This document shows, one piece after another, positions 8,696 through 16,187 of a DNA stretch of 55,040 bases (position 1 is its first letter; every line of letters begins with the position of its first letter). The DNA comes from Verrucomicrobiota bacterium. GTDB lineage: Bacteria > Verrucomicrobiota > Verrucomicrobiia > Limisphaerales > UBA8199. The notes under the pieces are model-generated. The model searched no databases. It saw nothing but the letters and a program-made list of their open reading frames with translations, and had not been told where the DNA came from. Position numbers and translations under genes: made by a program. The DNA is taken from NCBI GenBank assembly GCA_029974925.1, contig JARKQH010000064.1, positions 1 through 55,040 on the forward strand. The letters are read 5' to 3'.

Positions 8696-10027
8696 ATGAA
8701 TGTTCCGGCTGTCGAGGTCCTAATCATTTTGCTGCTGCTGCTGGCCAATGGTTTGTTCGCCATGACCGAAATCGCGGTCGTCTCGGCGCGCAAAGCCCGG
8801 TTGCGGTATCTGGCCGATGGGGGCAACGCCCGGGCGCGGGCGGCGCTCGAGCTGGCCGAGTCACCCAATCGGTTTCTGTCCACGGTGCAGGTGGGCATCA
8901 CCTTGGTGGGGATTCTGGCCGGGGCGTTTGGCGGCGCCACCTTTGCCAGCCAGATCGCCGAGGCTTTGCGCGAGGTTCCACTGCTGGCGCGTTACAGTGA
9001 CACGCTGGGGCTGGCGGTCGTGGTGGTGACCATCACCTACTTGTCGCTGGTGGTGGGGGAACTGGTGCCCAAGCGCATCGGCCTGGGCAAACCTGAGGCC
9101 ATCGCCATGGCCGTCGCCAAACCCATGCACGCGCTCTCCCGCCTCGCTTCCCCCGCGGTGAAGTTCCTCGGCTTTTCCACCGACCTCCTCCTGAAGCTCC
9201 TGCCTTTCAAACCCGGCAAGGAGGCTTTGGTTTCCGAGGAGGAAGTCCAGGGGCTCATGCAGGAGGGCTTGCGCGCGGGAGCCTTTAACAAAGTTGAAAG
9301 CCAGATCGTCCGGCGCGCGCTCGAGCTGGACCGGCTGCTCACCCGCGACCTGATGACCCCGCGCCCCCGGATCATCTGGCTCAACAAGAATGATGCCCAC
9401 GACGTGATCTGGCACAAAATCGTGGTCAGCGGCCATTCCTACTTCCCGGTCTATGAAAACAACCGCGACAACGTCGTCGGCATTGTGTCGCTCAAGGCCA
9501 TTTACGCCCATCTGGCGGCGGGGATTCCGGTCCGGCTGGCCGACCTGATGACGCCGCCGCTCGTGGTGCCGGACACCCAGATTGCGATTCAGTTGCTCGA
9601 AACCTTCAAGAGCACCGGCAAACACATCGCCCTGGTCGCCGACGAGTTCGGTTCAATCGTCGGCTTGGTCACCCTCCATGACGTCATGGAGGCGGTCATC
9701 GGCGAGTTTCCCTCGCGCGAGGAGCGCGCCAAGCCGCGGATCAAGAAGCGGGACGACGGCTCTTGGCTCGTGGACGCCATCATCGAAATCGAGGAAGTCG
9801 AGGCCGCGCTCCCCGGCCTGCGCCTGCAGCCGGGGCCTGGCCAGTCCTATCAAACGCTGGCCGGTTTTGTGGTCAGCCACCTGGGCCGCCTGCCCGCCGA
9901 GGGCGATACCCTGCAGTGGCAGGGCTATGTGTTCGAGATCCTCGACATGGACCGCCACCGCGTGGACAAGGTCCTGGTCACCCCCCTGGACAAACTGCCG
10001 CCCCGCCAGGTGGACCCTTCCATTTAG
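8696..10027 (+). CDS. CNNM/CorB-type transporter (hemolysin C family; DUF21-CBS-CorC_HlyC)
   Basis: This 443-aa protein has the full family layout. A DUF21/CNNM membrane domain with several helices covers about residues 1-185, including the GELVPKRIG segment. A CBS pair follows (about 215-335), with DLMTPRPRIIWLN and the DEFGSIVGLVTLHDVMEAVIGE signature, then a CorC_HlyC domain (about 355-430). Relatives are implicated in Mg2+/Co2+ homeostasis at the inner membrane; the old name hemolysin comes from TlyC and does not imply toxin function. Its stop overlaps the convergent GH116-like gene by 4 bp. It is divergent from the stress cluster and has a leaderless-type promoter. Confidence 0.92.
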   Translation: MNVPAVEVLIILLLLLANGLFAMTEIAVVSARKARLRYLADGGNARARAALELAESPNRFLSTVQVGITLVGILAGAFGGATFASQIAEALREVPLLARYSDTLGLAVVVVTITYLSLVVGELVPKRIGLGKPEAIAMAVAKPMHALSRLASPAVKFLGFSTDLLLKLLPFKPGKEALVSEEEVQGLMQEGLRAGAFNKVESQIVRRALELDRLLTRDLMTPRPRIIWLNKNDAHDVIWHKIVVSGHSYFPVYENNRDNVVGIVSLKAIYAHLAAGIPVRLADLMTPPLVVPDTQIAIQLLETFKSTGKHIALVADEFGSIVGLVTLHDVMEAVIGEFPSREERAKPRIKKRDDGSWLVDAIIEIEEVEAALPGLRLQPGPGQSYQTLAGFVVSHLGRLPAEGDTLQWQGYVFEILDMDRHRVDKVLVTPLDKLPPRQVDPSI

Positions 10028-13000
10028 GACTGACACTTCAGCCTGAACTGCAGCGTCGCGCCTGCCGGCACTTTTAACCCGTCGCCCAAGGTCATCAACA
10101 CCCGGCGCTCCTCCTGCCGGGCGTCGAGCCGCACCGGCCGGCCATCCAACGTTGCCAAGGCCCTCTCCAGCCGGCTGCCCGCCGGCAGCTCCAGGCTGAA
10201 GGTCTTCACCCGCACTCCGCCCCATTTCACCGCCAACGTGGCCGTCATCGTATCCCCCTCGCGCTTCTGTTCGTAGGCGCCCCAGCCATCCGCTGTGGTA
10301 AAGGCGGCGCGAAAATGCTCCGGCTTGAACCGCGGCGCAAAGCCCACGTGCCCCCCCGGGCCATGGCTGTTGAAGCCGCAGAGGGCGAGGAACACCCCGT
10401 AGCTGGCCATGGCGCGGGCATAATGGTCGCCGCATTCAACCTCGTTCCACGGATTATGCCGGGAGGGATGATGGCGCTCATGAACGCCGCGGCAGATGGC
10501 GAGGGCCTCGGTGAGCATCCCTTCCCACACCATGTGGCCCGCGACCTGGTATTCAATCCCCGTCCAGACTTCGTCACGATACAATACCGAGTCGGGTCCG
10601 AGGTGTTTCGACTTCGGCCACGTGCAGGTGAACAGGCCCGCTTCGCCCGGCCGCGCAAACCATCGTTGCGGCGGATGCGCCGCGTTTTGCGGGCCAATGT
10701 CCGGCGCCCAGTTGTAAACGTACACCGCGCGCAACGCCGACAGCACTTTCTCCCGCGGATACAAATACCCCAGCCCCACCTGGTGCGCCCAACCCTGGCC
10801 AAAAAGCTGATCCGAAAGGCACCCGTCGCCGTACTGATGTTTCGGGTGCTTCTTGAGGTCCACCTCCTGAACAAAGTACTCGCCGTTGAACAAACGCTCG
10901 ACCGTCAGGCGGCTGCCGGCTTCAAAAACCTTCCGGCATTTGGCCGCAAACTCGCTGTCGCCCACCTCCCGAGCCATTTCCTCGGCGGCGCGCAACGCGC
11001 CAAGGTACAGCGAACCGACCATGGTATTGGCGCCGAAAAAGTTGATGTCGTACGTGTTGTGCTGCGACCCTTCGATCAGGCCGTCTCCATTCCCATCCTG
11101 GTCCATGAGGAACTCGACGGTCTTGCGAATCTTTGGCCAGTTGCGCTCCAAGAACCGGCTGTCCAGGCTCATCTGGTGTTCCCGCAGACATTTGAGGGCA
11201 GTGCCGCCCTGGCTGTCCCCCGCCCAGAAGTCGTTGCTCTCACCCCGAAAATTGACGGCGCCGGTGGCGGCCACAAACCCCGGACCGAAGTCCTGCATTT
11301 CCCGCACGGAACGTTCGAGTTCCGGGAAAAGGCGCGCCAGAGCGTGGGCATAATTCCATACGTGCGCGCAGGTGCCGGCGCAGCAACGCACGCCTTCCCA
11401 AGCCCAAAACCGGCCATTGGCACGCCACTGGCACGTGCCGCTGGCCAGAATTGACACCGGCGCAAAAAGCCGGTCCAGCAGCCACCACGGCAGGGTCGAA
11501 TCGTACCATGTATCCCGCCACAACCGCGTCTGACCCGCCAGCCGCTCGAAATGTTGCGCAAGATAAACCGCCACCGCCTCGGCATCGGGGAACCGGGTTC
11601 CGTAATGATTCCCATGCTGCGGCAGATGCGGAAAATACCACACCACCAGGAAGGTCACCTGCTGCTCTTCCCCCGGCCGCAATTGAATGGTTTTGCACAG
11701 ACCCCCCACCAGGGCGCGGCCAAACGGTTTCTCGGCGCGGGTCGAGCCCTCCCCCTGCCCCCCGCCGCTCAGCCACGCCGCCAGGCTGTCATCCGGCAAA
11801 TCCGCCAGCGGAACCACCCCCTCGCTCGGGCCCAGCAGGGCCAGCCCCAGCGTGCCGTAATCGGCCTGGGCCTCCAACGGCCCCTCCAAACCGCGGCGCG
11901 GGACGTCGCTTAATTCAATCTGGTCAATGTTGATGTGGCCCCATCCCCCGGATTCCCGGTCCACAATCTCGAGTCGAAGCTCGCGCCCCAGGAATTCCTT
12001 CACATTCCAGCTTTGCCACGCAAGCTGCTCCCGATCCCGCCCGGTTGCCGTGCGCACCACCTTGCCATCAGCCAAAAGATTGATGCACGTCCGGCCCGCA
12101 TGCGAACCGCCGCCGATCAGGAAGTTCAGGAAGGGCCGCTCCACTTTGAACGGCGGCGAGGTCAGTTTTCCCTGGGGCCGGTCCCCGTCAGTGAACGTAT
12201 TGACCAAACCCCGCCCCCGAAACCCGCTGACCTCCTGCTGCCCCCGCAGAGTCCCGCTCGCGGGTCCCGTGCCAAAAGCCGTGCCCGTGGTTTTCCAATC
12301 GCCGTAGTCATTTCCCTCGAAATCCGCCAGAACGATCGGAGGCCGCGCGGGCTGCTCCGCAGCCTTCACCGCTCGCGCCGACCCGAGTATCAGGGACAGA
12401 TTGTCCCGCCGCACAAAGCGGTTCTCGCGCACGCCGTCGAAATACTGGCCGCTGCGGCAACACACGGCATTCTCGAGCCGGCCCGCAAGCCGGACCTCCG
12501 CAGCGCTCGCCCCTCTGTTTTTCAACTTGAAGTTGAGCACCGTCACCGGCAAGGCCGAATCCGCCGCGTTGAGCGGAATAAACGGGGAAAAAGCCTCCAG
12601 CTCGACGGCTACGGGAAACTCCGGGTCCCGATACTCCACTCGCCCAATGGGGTATTCGCCGCGAAAGCGGACTCCGGGAAAGGCGGCCCGGTCCAGCGTG
12701 CGGGTGGCACTCTGCTGCCCCCAGCGAACCTGCAGAGCAAAACCCTGCTTCACGGCCTGGACGGCCTCGGGCACCGCCTGATAATGCGTCCCAAAACGCG
12801 CCTCCGCGGGCGAATCATTGAAAATGTCCCAATGACTCAGCGTGCCATCCCCCCGAAGGTAATCCTGCCCGGCGCAAATCCGCCCCCCCGGCGTCCGGAT
12901 GTGGTTCAGTTCCTCGCCCGCATACCAGGCCGGCTCCCCCTTCTCGAACAGCGCCGCGACCCAGTCCGCGCTCAACTTCTTGTCGGCCGGCACAAAATGG

Positions 13001-13149
13001 TCGGCGGTATCCTTGGGCTCAAACGGCCCGGCAACCGCCTTGAACGGCCCGGGCACCCCCAGCGCCAGAGCCGCGGCGCCAGTAAGTTTGAGAAAACTGC
13101 GGCGGTCCAGCCCGCCGCACCCGGAGAACGGATCGCAGGAAGCATTCAT
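10024..13149 (-). CDS. Tat-exported GH116 / GBA2-like glycosidase
   Basis: This 1041-aa protein begins with a twin-arginine signal (DRRSFLKLTG, Arg 16-17, then a hydrophobic Ala/Leu stretch), so it is probably exported folded to the periplasm. The middle and C-terminal parts match the GBA2/GH116 fold. Evidence includes EGSQHNTYDINFFG near residue 695, typical of the (alpha/alpha)6 domain, and CLSDQLFGQGWAHQ, where I expect the family's acid/base aspartate. Family members are beta-glucosidases, beta-xylosidases or glucosylceramidases. A beta-sandwich-like insert (about 270-400) interrupts the N-terminal domain. Exact substrate is unknown. The gene ends 4 bp inside the CNNM gene and starts 14 bp after the PTS EIIA stop, so it may share that gene's transcript. 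Confidence 0.85.
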   Translation of the reverse strand: MNASCDPFSGCGGLDRRSFLKLTGAAALALGVPGPFKAVAGPFEPKDTADHFVPADKKLSADWVAALFEKGEPAWYAGEELNHIRTPGGRICAGQDYLRGDGTLSHWDIFNDSPAEARFGTHYQAVPEAVQAVKQGFALQVRWGQQSATRTLDRAAFPGVRFRGEYPIGRVEYRDPEFPVAVELEAFSPFIPLNAADSALPVTVLNFKLKNRGASAAEVRLAGRLENAVCCRSGQYFDGVRENRFVRRDNLSLILGSARAVKAAEQPARPPIVLADFEGNDYGDWKTTGTAFGTGPASGTLRGQQEVSGFRGRGLVNTFTDGDRPQGKLTSPPFKVERPFLNFLIGGGSHAGRTCINLLADGKVVRTATGRDREQLAWQSWNVKEFLGRELRLEIVDRESGGWGHINIDQIELSDVPRRGLEGPLEAQADYGTLGLALLGPSEGVVPLADLPDDSLAAWLSGGGQGEGSTRAEKPFGRALVGGLCKTIQLRPGEEQQVTFLVVWYFPHLPQHGNHYGTRFPDAEAVAVYLAQHFERLAGQTRLWRDTWYDSTLPWWLLDRLFAPVSILASGTCQWRANGRFWAWEGVRCCAGTCAHVWNYAHALARLFPELERSVREMQDFGPGFVAATGAVNFRGESNDFWAGDSQGGTALKCLREHQMSLDSRFLERNWPKIRKTVEFLMDQDGNGDGLIEGSQHNTYDINFFGANTMVGSLYLGALRAAEEMAREVGDSEFAAKCRKVFEAGSRLTVERLFNGEYFVQEVDLKKHPKHQYGDGCLSDQLFGQGWAHQVGLGYLYPREKVLSALRAVYVYNWAPDIGPQNAAHPPQRWFARPGEAGLFTCTWPKSKHLGPDSVLYRDEVWTGIEYQVAGHMVWEGMLTEALAICRGVHERHHPSRHNPWNEVECGDHYARAMASYGVFLALCGFNSHGPGGHVGFAPRFKPEHFRAAFTTADGWGAYEQKREGDTMTATLAVKWGGVRVKTFSLELPAGSRLERALATLDGRPVRLDARQEERRVLMTLGDGLKVPAGATLQFRLKCQS

Positions 13150-13163
13150 GGCGGGGGAAGGCC

Positions 13164-13649
13164 TCAGGCGCGGCGCTCCGCTTCACGAAGCACCTCCAGC
13201 ACGCGTTCGGGCCGGTCCGCAGCAAGCAGATTCTGCCGGAGGCGCGGGTCGCGCAATAGGCGGCTGATCCGGGCCAGAATCGCCAGATGCTGCGTGACGG
13301 TGGGAGCCACCAGCAGAAAGAAAAGCCGGGCCGGCTGGCGGTCTATCGCCCCGTAAGGAATGCCCTCGGCGTGACGACCGAACACAATGATCGGCTTGTC
13401 CACCAGGCCGACCAGCGCGTTGCGCGCGTGCGGCAGCGCGACCCCGTCGCCAATGCCGGTGCTGTGCAGTTGCTCGCGCTCATGCAGGGCGCGCAGGAGC
13501 GTTTCCCGCGCCTCGGGCTGCCCCGCCAGCTCGGGAATCTGCTCAACCAGCTCGCGCAACACCTCCTCCCGCGTCGAGCTTCGCAAATTCAACTTCATGG
13601 ATGCCGGCGACAGCAACTCGCTGATCACCACCGAACTGGCCGTGTTCAT
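13164..13649 (-). CDS. PTS EIIA domain protein (fructose/mannitol or PtsN type)
   Basis: This single EIIA domain has 161 aa with the phospho-accepting histidine in GVALPHAR (His74), preceded by STGIGDG. EIIA proteins take phosphate from HPr. PtsN-type members act in nitrogen and potassium regulation rather than sugar uptake. No PTS membrane component lies nearby, which favours a regulatory role. I chose the ATG at 13649: the next in-frame start upstream adds about 37 residues without family similarity, and a promoter-like TACAAT lies 9 bases upstream. The GH116-like gene follows 14 bp downstream. Confidence 0.85.
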   Translation of the reverse strand: MNTASSVVISELLSPASMKLNLRSSTREEVLRELVEQIPELAGQPEARETLLRALHEREQLHSTGIGDGVALPHARNALVGLVDKPIIVFGRHAEGIPYGAIDRQPARLFFLLVAPTVTQHLAILARISRLLRDPRLRQNLLAADRPERVLEVLREAERRA

Positions 13650-13658
13650 AGGCGCCGT

Positions 13659-13686
13659 ATTGTAGGCCCCCCGCCGCCAGGGTGAA
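13659..13686 (-). promoter_or_regulatory. Promoter of the PTS EIIA gene, near-leaderless
   Basis: On the minus strand TTCACC (13686-13681), 16 bp, then TACAAT (13664-13659), a 5/6 match to the consensus -10. Nine bases separate it from the ATG at 13649, predicting a leader of two or three bases. Confidence 0.5.
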
Positions 13687-13832
13687 GGAAAATATCCGAT
13701 GAAAGCATTTCTCCGGTGCACCACAGAGGCCAGGCACCGAACGCGCAGAGCGAGAACCACGGACCGGGCGGCGGCCGGGACGAACCCAACGTGCCAGCCG
13801 AACCGTGTTGGTGGCTCAATTTGGCCGTTAAA

Positions 13833-14804
13833 TCAACTGAACACGTTCTGCGGATGACGGGGGCGGCGGCCGATCTTGAAGACGATCAGCTCCCGGAGTT
13901 CGACCAGAAACTGTCCGGCGAGCCAAAGCGGCAGCCCCGTGTACTGGCTGGCGGTTTTGACAATTTCGGCCGCGTACGGGTGATTGCCCAACTGGCGGAA
14001 GCGTTTGGCTTTAATGCCCGAGCGGACGGCAAGCAGGCCCTTGAGTTTGGCGCGCCGGATGAAGCCGGAGGGATGTTCGCGCAAGGCTTCCACCTGCTGC
14101 ATGGTCCGCCACTCGTCCACAATCAGCGCCTCGACACTGGGAGCGCGAAAGACAGTCTGGTTGGAGCCGTGCCAGCGGTATTTGGCCAGCGGCAGGTTGA
14201 CCCTGACGAGTTTTTGGCAGTGACGGCCATAAAGGGCCCAAAACACCATGTCGCCGAGAATCGGCATATCGGTCGGGAAGCGCTCCGGCGCCGGCTGGCG
14301 GTTGGTTTTGAGCAGGGTGGCGCAAAAGGCCTGGTTTGAAATCTCGGCTTTCAACGCCAGGAATTCATCCATCTCAAATTGCTTCACGGTGCCGTCGGCC
14401 TTGCCCGAAACGCTCAAACGCCGCCCCTGCTCGTCAATCCGTTCGTCCAGGCACCAGGCCATGCCCCGCCCCGGACAGTCTTCAAGTTCCCGGCTCATCC
14501 GTTCGTAGAATTCCGGCAGAATTTCATCGTCCTGGTGAAGAATGTGGAGGTAATCCGTTTCCGCCGCACGATCCAGACACCGATTAAAATTGGCAAACAG
14601 GCCGGGGTTGACTGAATTGGGAACAAACTCGGCTTTCAGCCCGCGGAATTCCCTGACGATTTCAGCCGTCCGGTCAGTGGAGCCATCGTCCAACACGAGA
14701 ACGCGATCAGGCCGTCGCGTTTGCCGAGCCAGGGACTCGAGAGCCTGCGGGAGGAATGCTTCGCCGTTGTATGCCGGAATCGTCGTTGTGATCGTTTCCT
14801 TCAT
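13833..14804 (-). CDS. Glycosyltransferase family 2
   Basis: This 323-aa GT-A glycosyltransferase starts with the GT2 nucleotide-binding strand (TTTIPAYNGE, residues 7-16), followed by VLDDGSTDRT (about 37-46). The acidic HQDDE motif (90-94) serves as the metal-binding DXD-like site. It would transfer a sugar from a nucleotide sugar to a lipid-linked or surface glycan at the inner face of the membrane; donor and acceptor cannot be told. I chose the ATG at 14804 because homology starts directly after it and a G-rich possible Shine-Dalgarno lies just upstream; an in-frame TTG at 14852 is the alternative. That G-rich sequence is buried in a long hairpin abutting the start codon. The PEP-CTERM gene lies upstream on the same strand. 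Confidence 0.9.
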   Translation of the reverse strand: MKETITTTIPAYNGEAFLPQALESLARQTRRPDRVLVLDDGSTDRTAEIVREFRGLKAEFVPNSVNPGLFANFNRCLDRAAETDYLHILHQDDEILPEFYERMSRELEDCPGRGMAWCLDERIDEQGRRLSVSGKADGTVKQFEMDEFLALKAEISNQAFCATLLKTNRQPAPERFPTDMPILGDMVFWALYGRHCQKLVRVNLPLAKYRWHGSNQTVFRAPSVEALIVDEWRTMQQVEALREHPSGFIRRAKLKGLLAVRSGIKAKRFRQLGNHPYAAEIVKTASQYTGLPLWLAGQFLVELRELIVFKIGRRPRHPQNVFS

Positions 14805-14839
14805 CGTCCCCCCACTCTTCACGAGTGACAAGGGGGACG
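14805..14839 (-). promoter_or_regulatory. RBS-sequestering hairpin abutting the GT2 start codon
   Basis: In the minus-strand RNA, CGTCCCCC (14839-14832) pairs with GGGGGACG (14812-14805), and inside it CACTC (14827-14823) pairs with GAGTG (14817-14813) around a 5-base loop, with a 4-base bulge on one side. The 13-bp stem ends at the base before the ATG and contains the only Shine-Dalgarno-like bases. Its role as a translational switch is inferred; if the upstream TTG is the true start, the hairpin is coding. Confidence 0.45.
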
Positions 14840-14848
14840 TCAAGAGCT

Positions 14849-14862
14849 TCAACGGCCGTTGA
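14849..14862. promoter_or_regulatory. Perfect 14-bp palindrome upstream of the GT2 gene
   Basis: TCAACGGCCGTTGA is a perfect palindrome 45 bp upstream of the GT2 ATG. It could be a dimeric regulator's operator. I see no second copy in the window. Confidence 0.25.
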
Positions 14863-14913
14863 GGTCAATGAACGAGGTCGCGGCTCAAGCCCGTTCCAAT
14901 GCCAAAACGATAC

Positions 14914-14949
14914 GCACCCCCGGAGGTCAGTTAGGACCTCAGGGGGTGC
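14914..14949 (-). terminator. Hairpin after the PEP-CTERM gene, probable terminator
   Basis: GCACCCCCGGAGGTC (14914-14928) and GACCTCAGGGGGTGC (14935-14949) pair over 15 positions with one mismatch around a 6-base loop. On the minus strand the stem is followed about 5 bases later by TTTT. It lies 39 bp past the PEP-CTERM stop and before the GT2 gene, so it probably ends the PEP-CTERM transcript, though the T tract is weak. Confidence 0.5.
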
Positions 14950-14988
14950 ACCGGAGACCAATTGTCGAAACAGGAGAGGCCGCAGCCG

Positions 14989-15882
14989 CTAGTCCTGCCG
15001 GCGCAGACGGCGGCAGCCCGCCCAAAGGGCAATGCCACAAAGAACCAGCGCGGCGGTGCCGGGCTCGGGCACAACCGTGAGCCGAGCATAATCCACTGCC
15101 ACATCCGCCGGATAGACTCCGGTCGGCCAGTCCATCGCCTGGGAAAGTCCGATCCGGAACCCGGAACTGAACGCGCCGGCACCGTGATTTAGGGTATGGC
15201 CAATCAGCTCCACGCCATTATCGTCGAGAATTGAGGCGCGAAGATTTTCGCCGGGGGCTCCCTGCAGGACGAGGCGATACCAGGTGTTGTCCTGATAGTT
15301 GAAAGGCTGCTGCACGTAATCGTTGTCAATGCTGCTCCCCGCGAAAAAACGGCGGTCGGAGCTGTATTGGCCCCCAAACGGAGCGACAAGGTCGTGACGA
15401 GCGCTGTTACTCGCGTCAATGACCCAGATTTCAAGGAAGTCATCAATGCTCGTCGTAGGCGACTGCACCAAAGTGTTAAAGCGCACCTCATACCGGAAAC
15501 CGGGAGCGCTAAAGACCGTGGATGAACTCCAGCCCCGGCGTTGGTGAGCGTTCATCGAGCTGCTCATGCGCAAAACCGACGCGCTATCCAATGTTTCAAA
15601 CGCAGCGTTGGCCGCGCCAAGGTAGGTCGCCGGCCAAAACGTGCCCCCCGTGCTGGCAGTCGGGAGCGCAGCCTGCCATACCGGGTTGAGTGCCGGGCCA
15701 TCGAAGTCGTCGAAGAACAGACTGGTGTCAGCAGTTGCGCACGGGCTTGTCAGCAAAGCTGCCGCCACGGCGGCCACCGCCAAGAGGTGGCCAAAGAATG
15801 AGACGCCGGCTGCGCTTGCCGGATCACTCAGGGGATGATGCTGGTGCTGCGCCCGAATTGATTTAGTGGTATTCCTTTTCAT
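14989..15882 (-). CDS. PEP-CTERM sorting-signal protein with concanavalin/LamG-like ectodomain
   Basis: This 297-aa secreted protein has a long basic N-region and a hydrophobic signal (around residues 28-48, ending near CATA). A beta-rich ectodomain begins FFDDFDGPALNPVW, the usual opening of LamG-like sugar-binding folds. The C-terminal tripartite anchor has VPEPGTAALV (from about residue 271), a hydrophobic helix and an Arg-rich end. PEP-CTERM proteins are processed by exosortase and linked to extracellular polysaccharide production; no exosortase is in this window. Its ligand is unknown. An inverted repeat and direct AAGGTT repeats lie just upstream. Confidence 0.88.
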   Translation of the reverse strand: MKRNTTKSIRAQHQHHPLSDPASAAGVSFFGHLLAVAAVAAALLTSPCATADTSLFFDDFDGPALNPVWQAALPTASTGGTFWPATYLGAANAAFETLDSASVLRMSSSMNAHQRRGWSSSTVFSAPGFRYEVRFNTLVQSPTTSIDDFLEIWVIDASNSARHDLVAPFGGQYSSDRRFFAGSSIDNDYVQQPFNYQDNTWYRLVLQGAPGENLRASILDDNGVELIGHTLNHGAGAFSSGFRIGLSQAMDWPTGVYPADVAVDYARLTVVPEPGTAALVLCGIALWAGCRRLRRQD

Positions 15883-15908
15883 AAGCTTTTTGGGTGTTCT
15901 ACTCGTCC

Positions 15909-15924
15909 AAGGTCACATAACCTT
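15909..15924. promoter_or_regulatory. Inverted repeat upstream of the PEP-CTERM gene
   Basis: AAGGT and ACCTT arms flank a 6-base centre, 27-42 bp upstream of the PEP-CTERM start at 15882. On the minus strand the sequence AAGGTT also recurs in direct orientation with a 10-bp period immediately upstream. One helical turn of spacing suggests a regulator site; this is inferred. Confidence 0.3.
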
Positions 15925-16150
15925 TGTAAACCTTGCTTACCAAAAACACAGTGACATTGCAAGCCTTTTTTTCGTTCTTCTTATCTTCTTGTTCTTTCGC
16001 GGGGTAGGAAGTCCCTTGGCGCAACGACAGCCCCCCGCTGCCCGGAGAACGGCGGCCCCTGGTGGCGGATTTCGAGCAGCCGCCCGGCTACCTGATGGTT
16101 GCGCCCAGTCGCTGGGGCACAGAGGCCTCTGCCGGCAAGCCCTTCAACAT

Positions 16151-16179
16151 TTGCGTCCCGGGGAGGGTGGGGCTATGAT
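16151..16179 (+). promoter_or_regulatory. Promoter of the histidine kinase gene, leaderless layout
   Basis: TTGCGT (16151-16156), 17 bp, TATGAT (16174-16179; 5/6 of consensus). Eight bases separate it from the GTG start at 16188, so the transcript is predicted to start at or within two bases of the GTG. Confidence 0.6.
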
Positions 16180-16187
16180 CGGGGGGC

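Larger units (their letters stand above)
15883..16187. other. Divergent intergenic region between the PEP-CTERM gene and the histidine kinase
   Basis: About 300 bases separate the divergent starts. The left part is clearly more A+T-rich than its surroundings and holds AAGGTT repeats 10 bp apart plus an inverted repeat (annotated). A pyrimidine-rich run lies at about 15962-16000. The right end carries the kinase promoter. I see no convincing gene. Confidence 0.45.
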
